A stretch of DNA of 64,000 nt from Cyclobacteriaceae bacterium (GTDB lineage Bacteria > Bacteroidota > Bacteroidia > Cytophagales > Cyclobacteriaceae). Shown one piece after another: positions 36,155-44,709 of this stretch; position 1 is the stretch's first letter; every line of letters starts with the position of its first letter. The stretch lies in NCBI GenBank assembly GCA_030584025.1, contig CP129487.1, forward strand, positions 620,001-684,000. The letters are read 5' to 3'. A model generated the notes under the pieces. That model was not told the DNA's origin, did no database searches, and saw nothing but the letters and a program-made list of their open reading frames with translations. The position numbers and the translations under genes are program-made.

Positions 36155-36466
36155 TCACCGGTTTTTGATAAAATCAATTAAAAAGGAAATGCCAAACAAA
36201 ACATTCGCACCGATCAGCAACCAACACAGTATACGCGTTGCTGTAAATCGTTTTTTGAAATAGAGAATCAGGAAGGAAATTTCATAAAGTACAAAAATCA
36301 AAACCATTCCGAGTGCATACATGGCCATTAGGGCATCACCAAGTCCGCCATGCACGGTATCGTTACCCGGTTGTTGGATGAAGTATAGAATAAATGCAAC
36401 ATCCAGTACAACCAATACGGTGGTGCAGATCAGGAAGAACTTATTAGACATTGATGGAATGTTCAT
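36155..36466 (-). CDS. Small membrane protein, three helices
   Basis: A 103-aa hydrophobic protein with helices at about 9-30, 46-68 and 78-98. It contains a short polar loop (QQPGNDTVHGGLGD) and a basic KKRFTATR turn. No family is recognised. It is 2 bases downstream of the next minus-strand gene and is probably translated with it. AT-rich. Confidence 0.6.
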   Translation of the reverse strand: MNIPSMSNKFFLICTTVLVVLDVAFILYFIQQPGNDTVHGGLGDALMAMYALGMVLIFVLYEISFLILYFKKRFTATRILCWLLIGANVLFGISFLIDFIKNR

Positions 36467-36468
36467 CG

Positions 36469-36831
36469 TTATCGCTGATAGTACAAATAAATGGCATAGC
36501 CGATCATGCCGCGCAGTTCTTTCTTGTCAAGTTTGTTGTAGGTGTTGTGAAAATCTTTGGTCATCTGTTCTACATTAAAGTCTTCCATCTCGGCATACAC
36601 CGAAGGCGTCTTCTTGTAATACGTTGAGTTGTTGGTTTTTGAGATTTCCGTATACAAATCGTTTTTGAATTGACGGATGTAGTCAACCCGCTCCTGGCTG
36701 TAAGGGGCAAGCTTGTAGTACTTTAAGCTTTGTTTGATTTTCTTTTCTGTTTCTGATTTATCTGTAAAAGAAAACTCATACAAAAGCTTGCTGAAAAGAA
36801 TATAATCGTAAGATTTGGAAGCTGAGGGCAT
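36469..36831 (-). CDS. Uncharacterised soluble helical protein
   Basis: A 120-aa protein rich in Lys, Tyr and Glu with a helical pattern. No signal peptide or recognised domain. It is coupled to the small membrane protein 2 bases downstream, and the two may act together. AT-rich codon use like the surrounding 36-41 kb block. Confidence 0.55.
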   Translation of the reverse strand: MPSASKSYDYILFSKLLYEFSFTDKSETEKKIKQSLKYYKLAPYSQERVDYIRQFKNDLYTEISKTNNSTYYKKTPSVYAEMEDFNVEQMTKDFHNTYNKLDKKELRGMIGYAIYLYYQR

Positions 36832-36873
36832 AATTGAATTTACTATTTATGAAACCTGATTCCTTATGCCAGC

Positions 36874-37296
36874 CTATTTATTTATGATAATTAATACATA
36901 CGCTGCTATATAACAAATCAAGGCAAGGCCTATTCCTCGAAGTGGAATTTTAAACCAGTAGTTTTTCGCAAGCCACAGGTAAAAGCCGAGCGTTAGAATG
37001 TTAAACAGAAGCAGGAACGTGCTGTTTTGAAGCAGATCAAAATGATTGGCTGCTAAATAGATGTTTACCATGCCGATAAATATGGCTCCGCTGCTGTGAC
37101 TGGCATTAAATCCCATCCATGCTTTCCACATGGTTGTTTGTTTTGTCGGCACGGGGCTGATTGATTTCATTTCTTCTGCAAGTTCAGCTTTTCGGGGAAG
37201 AAACTTGTTTGAGAAAAACGTATAGAAAAGATGGGCTGCTCCTAAAACGCCAATGATTGCAGAGCCTGATAGCCAAAGGTATTTTGCGAGGGTCAT
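36874..37296 (-). CDS. Conserved four-helix membrane protein
   Basis: A 140-aa integral membrane protein with helices at about 8-28, 66-86, 93-110 and 116-137. The polar motif MWKAWMGFNASHSSGAIF before helix 2 looks conserved and resembles a family of short bacterial membrane proteins with an N-x-S-H-S motif. Function is unknown. Confidence 0.68.
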   Translation of the reverse strand: MTLAKYLWLSGSAIIGVLGAAHLFYTFFSNKFLPRKAELAEEMKSISPVPTKQTTMWKAWMGFNASHSSGAIFIGMVNIYLAANHFDLLQNSTFLLLFNILTLGFYLWLAKNYWFKIPLRGIGLALICYIAAYVLIIINK

Positions 37297-37441
37297 GTTA
37301 CAAACGATAAGTCTTTCTATCTGTCAAAGCTTTGATAAAGTTAGTGTTGTTGGTGGAGAAGACAAACAACGGTTGAGTATAGTCACCCTATCGATTTAAC
37401 AAATAGATATATCGATATCAGAACTGAAAAAATCCCAATGA

Positions 37442-37567
37442 CTAATAGAGATTCCTTACCAAATATGGGTCTTTCCAATCAACTGGCTCCTCTTTTCCTA
37501 GTTTAAACGAAATGATGCCTACCAGGAATAGCAGTAATGCATAAAGGAGGTTTTCATTAATATCCAC
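37442..37567 (-). CDS. 41-residue membrane microprotein (GTG start)
   Basis: Reading from the GTG at 37567: a short polar start (MDINEN), a hydrophobic helix (LLYALLLFLVGIISF), then KLGKEEPVDWKDPYLVRNLY and TAG. The helix with a charged tail is typical of real single-pass microproteins. It starts 14 bases after the stop of the TlpA-like gene on the same strand, which fits coupled translation. No homology can be claimed from here. Confidence 0.5.
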   Translation of the reverse strand: MDINENLLYALLLFLVGIISFKLGKEEPVDWKDPYLVRNLY

Positions 37568-37581
37568 CTGACTTTAGGTCT

Positions 37582-38847
37582 TTAAAGTTTTTCAGCAAGA
37601 ATTTTCTCAAGTTCTTCTGGTTTGGGATCGAGGGATAGTATTGTTCCATCTTTATCCACCAATATCATAAGTCCTGTTCCGTTACTGATTCCATACGTAT
37701 TCCAGAGGTTAAGCTTGTCATCCAGTTCAACTAAGTTCAACCACGAGAAATTCTCTTTGCTTAGTCGTTTTTTTACGGCATCGGTATTTTTAAATTCCCG
37801 GGCAATGCCAACAATTTTAAATCCTTTGTCTTTGTACTGTTCATAAATCGGGACGACCATTCTGCTTTTTGCAATGCACGGGCCGCACCACGATCCCCAA
37901 AAATCAAGAAGGGCCACATGATTTTGAATGACACCGGAGAGCTGTACGGAATCACCATCAACGCCTGGCGCCTTAAAATCAATGTACCGGCTACCAACCT
38001 GTATGGTGCGAAGTCCGGTTACTTGTCTTTCAAGAAGTTTCGTGTAGATGTGTTCCGGGTAGGTCTTTTGATAAAGCGGAAACACATGGGTAATGAGTTG
38101 GGCCACGAGCGGATTGCTCTTCATGAGCATATCAGCATCCTTCCAGATAAGGTAATACGTGGCCAGGGAGATATGGCTTTTTATGTATTCATATTTTGTC
38201 AGGTGCTCAACTCTTTGTAATGAGTCATATGGATCCACAAATAAGCGTTTTGCTTTTTCGGTATAGCGGGCGTGCGTTTTCTGCAGTTCATCAATTTCCT
38301 GGTAAATTAATGCCTTGGCTTCATCGTTACTATCATTTGTGGCTTTAAGGCGTTGTCTTAGTTCTTCAAATGCCGCACTGTTGTATTCATTCTTTTCAAC
38401 AAGGTCGGCTTCTATTTTCGATAACTTATTTTTTGGCTTATCGAATCGCTGACTCATGTAGTGGTGATACGCTTTAAGTTCATCATTCAGTTGGCCGCCT
38501 ATGATGGTGTTTAGCATCCATTGATCCTTGGGGTGGAGTTTAAATTCAATTGTTCCGTTTGTTGGAAAAAATGTGATGGCCCTCCAGGTGCCCTGTTTGG
38601 CTTCGTCTTCAAATATCAACTCGTAAGCTTCTAACTCAGTAAATGAAAAGGTGTATTCAAATTTTCCTTTTTTAATGGAAATCTTTGTGTGGTTATTTTT
38701 AAATGAGTTATACCCTTCTGAATACTTATGGATCAGGAGGACTTTGCTATTGCGATCAATGATTTCTCCTTTGATGGTGCATTGTTGCCGGGCAAATGAA
38801 CCAAGGGCTATCAGGAATAGCAAAGTAAAGGCTGAGGGTCTTATCAT
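37582..38847 (-). CDS. TlpA-like thioredoxin-fold protein with N-terminal DUF4369-like domain
   Basis: A 421-aa exported redox protein. A signal peptide (MIRPSAFTLLFLIALGSFA) is followed by a DUF4369-like beta domain (about 22-110), a charged helical region (about 120-275), and a C-terminal AhpC/TSA-Redoxin domain. The active-site CGPC is at 321-324 in LLDFWGSWCGPC. These proteins reduce or isomerise disulfides in the periplasm. Bacteroidota carry many paralogues, often with colonisation or metabolism operons. The immediate downstream 41-residue ORF may be co-translated. Confidence 0.9.
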   Translation of the reverse strand: MIRPSAFTLLFLIALGSFARQQCTIKGEIIDRNSKVLLIHKYSEGYNSFKNNHTKISIKKGKFEYTFSFTELEAYELIFEDEAKQGTWRAITFFPTNGTIEFKLHPKDQWMLNTIIGGQLNDELKAYHHYMSQRFDKPKNKLSKIEADLVEKNEYNSAAFEELRQRLKATNDSNDEAKALIYQEIDELQKTHARYTEKAKRLFVDPYDSLQRVEHLTKYEYIKSHISLATYYLIWKDADMLMKSNPLVAQLITHVFPLYQKTYPEHIYTKLLERQVTGLRTIQVGSRYIDFKAPGVDGDSVQLSGVIQNHVALLDFWGSWCGPCIAKSRMVVPIYEQYKDKGFKIVGIAREFKNTDAVKKRLSKENFSWLNLVELDDKLNLWNTYGISNGTGLMILVDKDGTILSLDPKPEELEKILAEKL

Positions 38848-38920
38848 CTTTCTTTTTATTGTTTGCAGTTAGTATTTGTAATGCTAAACGTTGTTGGTTA
38901 AGAGCAGTAACGGACAGCTA

Positions 38921-39583
38921 TCAAGGACTGAGTCTATATCTAAATCCAATTGATAAAATTAGTCCGTAATGATTCATATTGCGGTTAAAATAATCTTTAT
39001 TGGTAAAATCCGTAAAACTATGTTGGTACGAGATAGTCCCCAAAAACCAGTAATTGTCCTTAAGCTGAAAGTTAAACGCAAATTCAACTAATCCTGCAAA
39101 ATCAAACTTTGTAACACGGTCTGTTGTGTTTATGGTTTGACCATTGTAAACCTGTCCTCCAGATTCGTAAGGCGGTAATATTGTTTCTGATTTAATAAGA
39201 CAGGACGGTACAAATCCTAAGTTTAGACCTATTCGTGTTCTGTTTTTTGTGTAAATGCCAACTTTTACCGGCAACGACAGATAGTTAAAGTTATACTCAG
39301 TGGTAGCTTTTTGACCCGTGGGATTGCCTTGATTATCGGTGAATATTATTTCCTCCGTAAATCCGCGCTGATTATAGAGTAGGTCTGCGCCAAATGAAGT
39401 ATTCTTTTTTATAAATAATTCATAGGTCAGTCCGCCAGATAGTCCGCTACGTGAATTTCTCATTTTATATAAATCATTGAATGAATTATAGGTCAGGTTT
39501 AGACCACCCTTTACACCAATAAAACTTTGTCCCCATGAGGTTAGTGATGCTGCTATGAGAAAAAGGAGCACGAAGTATCTCAT
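38921..39583 (-). CDS. PorT-like outer-membrane beta-barrel protein
   Basis: A 220-aa protein with a signal peptide (MRYFVLLFLIAASLTSWGQ) and an eight-stranded-type barrel of the OMP_b-brl_2 family: SFIGVKGGLNLTYNSF, GLTYELF, FNYLSLPVKVGIY, then a final strand ending IGFRYRLSP. Alternating hydrophobic residues support a barrel. Function is not assigned. A 30-bp sequence shared with the 40843 gene lies about 65-95 bases upstream of its start. Confidence 0.85.
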   Translation of the reverse strand: MRYFVLLFLIAASLTSWGQSFIGVKGGLNLTYNSFNDLYKMRNSRSGLSGGLTYELFIKKNTSFGADLLYNQRGFTEEIIFTDNQGNPTGQKATTEYNFNYLSLPVKVGIYTKNRTRIGLNLGFVPSCLIKSETILPPYESGGQVYNGQTINTTDRVTKFDFAGLVEFAFNFQLKDNYWFLGTISYQHSFTDFTNKDYFNRNMNHYGLILSIGFRYRLSP

Positions 39584-39645
39584 AGATCCGATGTTTAGTG
39601 TCCAATGTCAGTTGAAATTAACTCTTTCTAAAAATTGCTTACTAC

Positions 39646-39676
39646 CAACTTCTAAATACATTCATTGAGCATATTT
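39646..39676 (-). promoter_or_regulatory. Duplicated upstream element, copy 1
   Basis: AACTTCTAAATACATTCATT then GAGCATATT, nearly identical to 40865-40894. Both copies lie just upstream of minus-strand start codons (39583 and 40843). On the minus strand each contains a TGTATTTR stretch close to the TAnnTTTG box. A shared promoter or operator is inferred; a duplication remnant is the alternative. Confidence 0.4.
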
Positions 39677-39733
39677 CAGTACTTTGTCTTTGTTGCGGTT
39701 CTTCTCCAATAAAGTTGAATATATTTATTTTGT

Positions 39734-40204
39734 TTAATTCAGCGTGGCAGTAATAACCTGTTCATATTTTTCGAATTCTTCTCTTGTAAATTTATAGTTG
39801 CTTCTTGATCCAACAGGATGTAATTGATCGAGCATAAACTGATTAACTTGTTGAGATATAACCAAACAACTATTCCCCAGGATGGTTTCTACTTTACTGG
39901 TATCAGATAGGTGTTCTAAGAATATATCCTGAACTTTGTTATGATTAACATACACCAACGCCATAAAGGCATGGCATCTGATGCCGATATCTTCACTTTG
40001 AGTTAGTTCGATAAGGGTAGAAAAATCAAGTTTGTTCAGGAACTTTGCAGCCTTTTTGTTTTCGAATATCTCTATGTCGACCTGATTACCTGCCAATTTG
40101 CTCATTTGTTCACGTGTCCAGTTATTAGCGGGCTGAGCAAAAGCATCTATTATCTGGAGTGCACTGAATAGAATAAGTAAAGTGTTAAACAAAGATCTGA
40201 ACAT
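39734..40204 (-). CDS. Exported uncharacterised protein, HEAT-like
   Basis: A 156-aa exported protein. From the ATG at 40204 it has a signal peptide (MFRSLFNTLLILFSALQIIDAFAQ). The mature part is helical, and IELTQSEDIGIRCHAFMALVY reads like one HEAT-type repeat. The protein resembles in length and pattern the exported 142-aa protein at 55904-56332, which also has a single such repeat. Function is unknown. Confidence 0.6.
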   Translation of the reverse strand: MFRSLFNTLLILFSALQIIDAFAQPANNWTREQMSKLAGNQVDIEIFENKKAAKFLNKLDFSTLIELTQSEDIGIRCHAFMALVYVNHNKVQDIFLEHLSDTSKVETILGNSCLVISQQVNQFMLDQLHPVGSRSNYKFTREEFEKYEQVITATLN

Positions 40205-40252
40205 GTTCAAATTATTTGTATGTCAGTAATTTTTGTTCTATGTCGCCCGCCA

Positions 40253-40843
40253 TTAAATAAACCCGGTGTTAGCGGCCGTTGCGTCATCCCCGATTAATTG
40301 TTTAATTAATAATTCTCTGTTCTCCTCATTAAAATCTGAGAGGTCTATACTTATTGGTGTTATTGGTTTTAAATTAATTGGATGATCTGTCGTTATAATT
40401 ATTTTTCCCTTTTTGAAGTCGATAGTTGTTATCCTTTCAAATGGTATTGTCATCCCGTCAATTGAAATGTATTTTTTTGATATTTCAACATTTCTCTTGT
40501 GGTCTAGAATCAATATGATAGATAAGTATAAAATGAAAGTCAGGAGAAGCGAGTCAGGTAATTGTCCTTCATTATTTATTAAAAGAAACAATAAAAAAGC
40601 AACGCCAATTAATTCCATGACTCTCCACCATTTGAAATCTAGCCTTTCAATAGTTACAGAGCCCGATGATGATAGCGATTTTCCATTTTTTAAGAAGTCG
40701 TTGGTTAACCAAAGCCCACTTATAATGATTAAGAACACCCCTGCGTATATGTCGTACTCCCAATTTGTTAGAAGTCCGCTTATATGAATAATTCCTGATA
40801 CTGTTAGAAGTCCGCTTAAGATTTGTCCTGTCTTACGTGTCAT
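40253..40843 (-). CDS. Membrane protein with PH-like C-terminal domain
   Basis: A 196-aa protein from the ATG at 40843 (MTRKTGQILSGLL); the upstream ATG at 40879 overlaps the shared regulatory-like element and is disfavoured. There are four hydrophobic segments in the first 110 residues, then a compact beta-rich domain (ISKKYISIDGMTIPFERITTIDF, KGKIIITTDH, in parts) like bacterial PH-type domains. The last codons fall in GCGGCCGTTGCG and TAACACCGGG, a sequence resembling a dispersed Bacteroidota repeat. Confidence 0.6.
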   Translation of the reverse strand: MTRKTGQILSGLLTVSGIIHISGLLTNWEYDIYAGVFLIIISGLWLTNDFLKNGKSLSSSGSVTIERLDFKWWRVMELIGVAFLLFLLINNEGQLPDSLLLTFILYLSIILILDHKRNVEISKKYISIDGMTIPFERITTIDFKKGKIIITTDHPINLKPITPISIDLSDFNEENRELLIKQLIGDDATAANTGFI

Positions 40844-40864
40844 TTTATTTATGCTATGGCCCCT

Positions 40865-40894
40865 AACTTCCAAATACATTCATTGAGCATATTC
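40865..40894 (-). promoter_or_regulatory. Duplicated upstream element, copy 2
   Basis: AACTTCCAAATACATTCATT then GAGCATATT, differing from copy 1 at one or two positions over 30 bases. It begins 22 bases upstream of the ATG at 40843. Confidence 0.4.
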
Positions 40895-40920
40895 GACCAC
40901 TAATATAACAATACCTTCAA

Positions 40921-40945
40921 TAAAAAGGGCGGTTGCCCGCCCTTT
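40921..40945 (-). terminator. Rho-independent terminator of the 40966-42288 gene
   Basis: On the minus strand: AAAGGGCGG, a four-base loop, CCGCCCTTT, then TTATTG. The arms are at 40924-40932 and 40937-40945. It begins 20 bases past the stop codon. Confidence 0.85.
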
Positions 40946-40965
40946 CACCCCACAGGAGAACAACG

Positions 40966-42288
40966 CTAATGCTCCTTGCCCATCTTAATCAGTCGCTCTA
41001 CATCGTTGTTAACGGCCAGTATTAGCAGGCATGTGGCCGTACAAAATACCGGGCTGGTAATGCAGTGGTGGCCGTTCCAGCTGCCGTCATTGTTCTGTAT
41101 TTTCATCAGGCGCCCGCTCATGTTGTCGTACCAGGTTTTCCAGGTTTGGTCTTTGCCGATAATCATGCCCTCACCGGTTTGTAAATAACTTAGAAACTCT
41201 TCGCCTCCGTTGTTGCCAAAACCATCTAATACATCATCCCGCTGTGCAGTTTGCTTCGCTGAGTTGTACACCTCGTAAGCAGTTGAATACCGTATGGCTT
41301 CATCTTTAGTGAACCCAATCTTCTCCAGGTTTTCGGCAGATGGTGAAGCACTTGGTGAAAGTTGGCCGTTTCGTTTGGCCTCTTCCATTTCTTCCTGCAC
41401 CCTGCGCGCTTCTTTTGCACTCGCCCGAGTTGAACCAGAAACGGAGTACAGCACAATGCCTGCACCACGATCGGTTTTTGATTTACCGGTTTTTGCATCG
41501 TAATTTCCTTTCTGGAATTCGCGGGCTTTTGTCAACGCATCTTCGTCTACGTTGGCACCTGTTGCCTGCGCGGCTTCAAGCGCGGTGGTGGCAAAGGAAG
41601 ATTGTAACACACCGGCCCAGCCATCACCAGCCATGCTGCCGTCACGATCTTGCGCACGCTGAATTTTAGCCACGCAGGTATTCAGGTTTTTCTTCACCCG
41701 CGCCTGCAGTGCTTTGTTGTGTTCCGTGTGCTCCACCATGTTCGACAAAAATTGTGAGGCCAGTACCACATCAATGTTGGCGCCTAGTTTGGTTTGGATT
41801 TGCGTGCCACTAAGTTCGGTGATGTTGTAGGTGGCAGCGGGACTTTGTTCAACAGCACGAAGAATATACTCAAGTGCTTTATTAAGTTGTGTTGAATATT
41901 CGCCTGTGGTGAGTGTGCTGCCACTGCGCAGAATGGCCATGGCCACCATGCTGGTTGTAGCCGGATCGGTTTGTACGGCATGCGGGTCCATAATGTGCTG
42001 CCGCGAATGACTGCCCGCACCCCAGCCACCGTTTTCGTGTTGGGCTTTGGTGAGCCAGGTAAGGCCGCGGTTAACCGATAGCCTCACATTTTCGGGGGTG
42101 TTGTACAGTAAATCGTTATCGGAATTTTCTTCACCCATTACGGTGCGAAACACACAACCTTTCGGGATTTCGCGTAAGGTGCTGCGTGTTGACGAGCGCG
42201 TTTCTTTCAGGGTGAAGGCGGCCAATGAAAATACGAGCGCACCTGTACCCAGAATAAGCGGAAGGAATCTGAACTTCTTCATATGCAT
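40966..42288 (-). CDS. Prenyltransferase/squalene-cyclase-fold protein, exported or anchored
   Basis: A 440-aa protein. An N-terminal signal or anchor (FRFLPLILGTGALVFSLAAF) precedes an alpha/alpha-barrel of the terpenoid-cyclase type. Repeats like those of squalene-hopene cyclase are visible: GLTWLTKAQHENGGWGAG, KIQRAQDRDGSMAGDGW and KIQNNDGSWNGHHC. The DXDD catalytic motif of hopene cyclases is not apparent, so cyclase activity is doubtful; bacterial homologues of this exported kind are uncharacterised. A Ser/Pro and Lys/Glu-rich insertion near residues 290-320 is unusual. ATGs at 42288 and 42282 are both possible. Confidence 0.8.
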   Translation of the reverse strand: MHMKKFRFLPLILGTGALVFSLAAFTLKETRSSTRSTLREIPKGCVFRTVMGEENSDNDLLYNTPENVRLSVNRGLTWLTKAQHENGGWGAGSHSRQHIMDPHAVQTDPATTSMVAMAILRSGSTLTTGEYSTQLNKALEYILRAVEQSPAATYNITELSGTQIQTKLGANIDVVLASQFLSNMVEHTEHNKALQARVKKNLNTCVAKIQRAQDRDGSMAGDGWAGVLQSSFATTALEAAQATGANVDEDALTKAREFQKGNYDAKTGKSKTDRGAGIVLYSVSGSTRASAKEARRVQEEMEEAKRNGQLSPSASPSAENLEKIGFTKDEAIRYSTAYEVYNSAKQTAQRDDVLDGFGNNGGEEFLSYLQTGEGMIIGKDQTWKTWYDNMSGRLMKIQNNDGSWNGHHCITSPVFCTATCLLILAVNNDVERLIKMGKEH

Positions 42289-42434
42289 TGTATTTGAATT
42301 ACAATGCTTGAGATGCAGCGGGAGTCACGATTCCATAAAGTGTTTTCAGAAATTTTATAATGGGCAACGGTTTAGGATGTAATCCCAAGCCCACTTATCA
42401 GGGCTAAATATGGTTTTTTGCGCTAGAAGAAGCA

Positions 42435-42748
42435 TTAATAGTCCGGTTTGAACTCCCTTGTTCCTTTGAAAATCAATAGTGTTGATTTGTCTAAGGATTT
42501 GATTTCAAAATCGAATTGAATTTTAATTTTATCGGCTGCGGATTCAAGAATCATAATTTCACCTTTTGGTGAAACAAATGATTCAGTGAATAGATGCTGC
42601 TTCATGGTACATTCGATAATTAAATCGGACACTGAATCGAAAGTATAGATTTTATTTTTCTGAAACGAGCTCCAGGTTTTGCTTTCCTTTGACTAAAGGA
42701 ATGAAATGATATCAGTAGAACAGATATAATTAAAAAGTAGTATCTCAT
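42435..42748 (-). pseudogene. Small exported protein gene split by a frameshift
   Basis: From the ATG at 42748 one frame gives a signal peptide (MRYYFLIISVLLISFHSFSQ), then terminates at 42620. A second frame, open from just after the signal peptide, reads ESKTWSSFQKNKIYTFDS and continues to a stop at 42435 as a compact, beta-rich domain ending TREFKPDY. Joining them near CAAAGGAAAGC gives an intact exported protein of about 103 residues. I infer a frameshift mutation or a base-calling error. An isolated 65-aa ORF starting at the GTG 42632 is the alternative. It is 9 bases downstream of the SDR gene. Confidence 0.55.
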
Positions 42749-42757
42749 TCCTTAAAA

Positions 42758-43585
42758 TTACTGAATCCTCCCAATCGCTTGCATATACTTTTCTTTTACC
42801 ATTTTTCTCAGGCGCGTGGGCATGAGGCGTTTGAAGAGCCAGAGCTTGCGGGCCATCTTGGGCAGCACGATGTAGAGTTCGCGTTTGCCGGTGCGTTCCA
42901 GAATTTCTTTTGCTACATCATCGGCTTGCAGGTTTGATTTTTTGATAAACACCTGTGTAATCTTTTTTACACGATCGCCACCCCGTACACTTTCGGCAAT
43001 GTTGGTTTGAAAGTAGGAGGGCATCGCGCAGGAAACGCCAATGTGATCATCCATCAATTCGCCATACAACGTTTCGCTAATGGCCACTACGGCAGCTTTG
43101 GTCATGTTATAGGCGCCCATTTGCGGAGCACAACTTACTGCGGCCAGGCTTGCAATGTTTAAAATGTGCCCCGACTGTTGCTTTTTGAATGTGGGAATAA
43201 ACAAGTGACAACCATACACCACACTCATCTGGTTAATGCGCACCATCCACTCCCAATTCTCCAATGGATATTCTTCAAAGTTTCCGCCATCGCCTACGCC
43301 TGCATTGTTCACGAGTAAATCAATGCCGCCTGCTTGTTTCAAAAATTCTGTTGCCACTTGTTTGTACGCTTCTTTGTCCGAAACATCCAGTTGAAATGAA
43401 ATCGGTTTCCCGCCTGCTTGTTCAATTTTCTGATGTGTATCTTTTAATCCTTCTGTGTTCACATCACTGATTCCGATGGTCCAGCCATCTTTTGCGAGAT
43501 GCAGACTCAATGCTTTGCCAAGTCCTGAAGCAGCCCCGGTGATGAAGGCGCGTTTGTGGGGGAAGTGTTGGGTAAGTGCAAACAT
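42758..43585 (-). CDS. Short-chain dehydrogenase/reductase
   Basis: A 275-aa SDR from the ATG at 43585 (MFALTQHFPHKRAFITGAASGLG). The NAD(P)-binding TGAASGLG, the NNAG motif and the catalytic Ser and YNMTK (Tyr-x3-Lys) are all present. The longer in-frame start at 43750 would read through a palindromic repeat and into the upstream gene, so it is rejected. It is third in an operon with acyl-CoA dehydrogenase and APH-type kinase genes. In the levulinate (lva) pathway of Pseudomonas an SDR reduces the 4-oxo group, which suggests a similar role; this is inference. Confidence 0.9.
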   Translation of the reverse strand: MFALTQHFPHKRAFITGAASGLGKALSLHLAKDGWTIGISDVNTEGLKDTHQKIEQAGGKPISFQLDVSDKEAYKQVATEFLKQAGGIDLLVNNAGVGDGGNFEEYPLENWEWMVRINQMSVVYGCHLFIPTFKKQQSGHILNIASLAAVSCAPQMGAYNMTKAAVVAISETLYGELMDDHIGVSCAMPSYFQTNIAESVRGGDRVKKITQVFIKKSNLQADDVAKEILERTGKRELYIVLPKMARKLWLFKRLMPTRLRKMVKEKYMQAIGRIQ

Positions 43586-43598
43586 AATATTTTTGTTT

Positions 43599-43641
43599 CC
43601 GGTCTCCAGTTGCCAGTTGCCGGTGACTGGCAACCGGTAAC
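43599..43641. repeat. GGTCTCCAGTTG/CAACCGGTAAC palindromic repeat
   Basis: Short arms CCAGTTGCCAGTTGCCGG and CTGGCAACCGGTAAC. It occupies nearly all of the 59 bases between the kinase stop codon and the SDR start. Same family as 8536-8596 and 30890-30928. Confidence 0.7.
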
Positions 43642-43644
43642 GAT

Positions 43645-44709
43645 TTATAATTTTTGAGTTTCCAACGAATCCACTCCCTGTTTCACCAGTGCCTTGATCA
43701 CGTGTATCAATCCGCCAAAGCGTGGGTCTTTGGAAAAACCTTGTTTCCAACGCGCGTAAATTTGTTGGGCGATCACCGCATTCTTGAATAATCCGAACAC
43801 ATAATAAAAGTGAATGCCTGAAACATCGCGACTGCTTTTTTCCGCATAGCGATCAGTAACTTCTTGTCTGGTTAAATTTCCGGGCAAGGCCGTGAGGTTA
43901 AAACTTTGCAACACCGGGTTGTCTCCCGCTTCGCTCCAGTATGCCAGACTTGCGCCTAGGTCCATCAGCGGATCGCCCACGGTGGCCATCTCCCAATCGA
44001 GTACACCGATGATGTTGCTCAGGTTATTCGGATTGAGGATGACGTTATCGTATTTAAAATCATTATGGAGAAAGGTAGGTTGTTGTGATGAAGGTTGTTG
44101 TTGCTTCAACCACTCAGTCAGTTGATTCATGTGTTCGAGTGAATCGGTTTCAGCGGCATAGTAACGTTTGATCCAACCTTCCACCTGGCGTTGCACGTAA
44201 CCTTCGGGTTTGCCGAGTTGATCCAGTCCGGTTTTTACAATATTGATGGCGTGTAAGTCAACCAACGTATCCACTAATGCTTCTGAAACAGATTTGAAAA
44301 TTTCTGGTGAAAGCTTCAGTTGTTGCGCATGACCCGCCCGCAGGATAACACCCTGCAACCGCTGCATGATGTAGAATGGTGCGCCAATCACGGTTTCATT
44401 CTCGCAGTAAATTATGGGAGATGGAATTTTATCGAAATGCGGTTTCAATCGCGTGAGCACCATGAACTCGCGACCCATGTCGTGGGCGGATTTGATGTTG
44501 GCCCCAATGGGTGGCCTGCGTAGAATGTATTCTTGTGAAGCTGTTTTTAAACAGAATGTAAGGTTCGAATAACCACTTGGAAATTGTTCAATAGACAACA
44601 CCTCACCGAAATGGGGTGCAACTGATTTTAACCACGCGTTTAGTTTGTGTACGTCCGGTACTTCATGCTTACGGGCTTCTATGGGTTGATCGGGCTTCAC
44701 GTGTTCCAT
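43645..44709 (-). CDS. APH-family phosphotransferase (ACAD10/11 N-domain or LvaA-like)
   Basis: A 354-aa kinase of the aminoglycoside-phosphotransferase fold. Visible motifs are the ATP-binding region (FPSGYSNLTFCLKT, YILRRPP), the catalytic loop FLHNDFKYDNVILN and the metal-binding DWEMATVGDPLMDLG. This subfamily pairs with acyl-CoA dehydrogenases and is fused to one in eukaryotic ACAD10/11. Known members (LvaA; ACAD10/11) phosphorylate the 4-hydroxyl of 4-hydroxyacyl-CoA, and the dehydrogenase then removes the phosphate. Its start overlaps the upstream stop by one base. Confidence 0.9.
   Translation of the reverse strand: MEHVKPDQPIEARKHEVPDVHKLNAWLKSVAPHFGEVLSIEQFPSGYSNLTFCLKTASQEYILRRPPIGANIKSAHDMGREFMVLTRLKPHFDKIPSPIIYCENETVIGAPFYIMQRLQGVILRAGHAQQLKLSPEIFKSVSEALVDTLVDLHAINIVKTGLDQLGKPEGYVQRQVEGWIKRYYAAETDSLEHMNQLTEWLKQQQPSSQQPTFLHNDFKYDNVILNPNNLSNIIGVLDWEMATVGDPLMDLGASLAYWSEAGDNPVLQSFNLTALPGNLTRQEVTDRYAEKSSRDVSGIHFYYVFGLFKNAVIAQQIYARWKQGFSKDPRFGGLIHVIKALVKQGVDSLETQKL

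Noticed and set aside
43586..43750. N-terminal extension of the SDR gene
   Set aside because: The extra 55 residues come from the end of the upstream kinase gene and a palindromic repeat; the SDR fold starts at MFALTQ.
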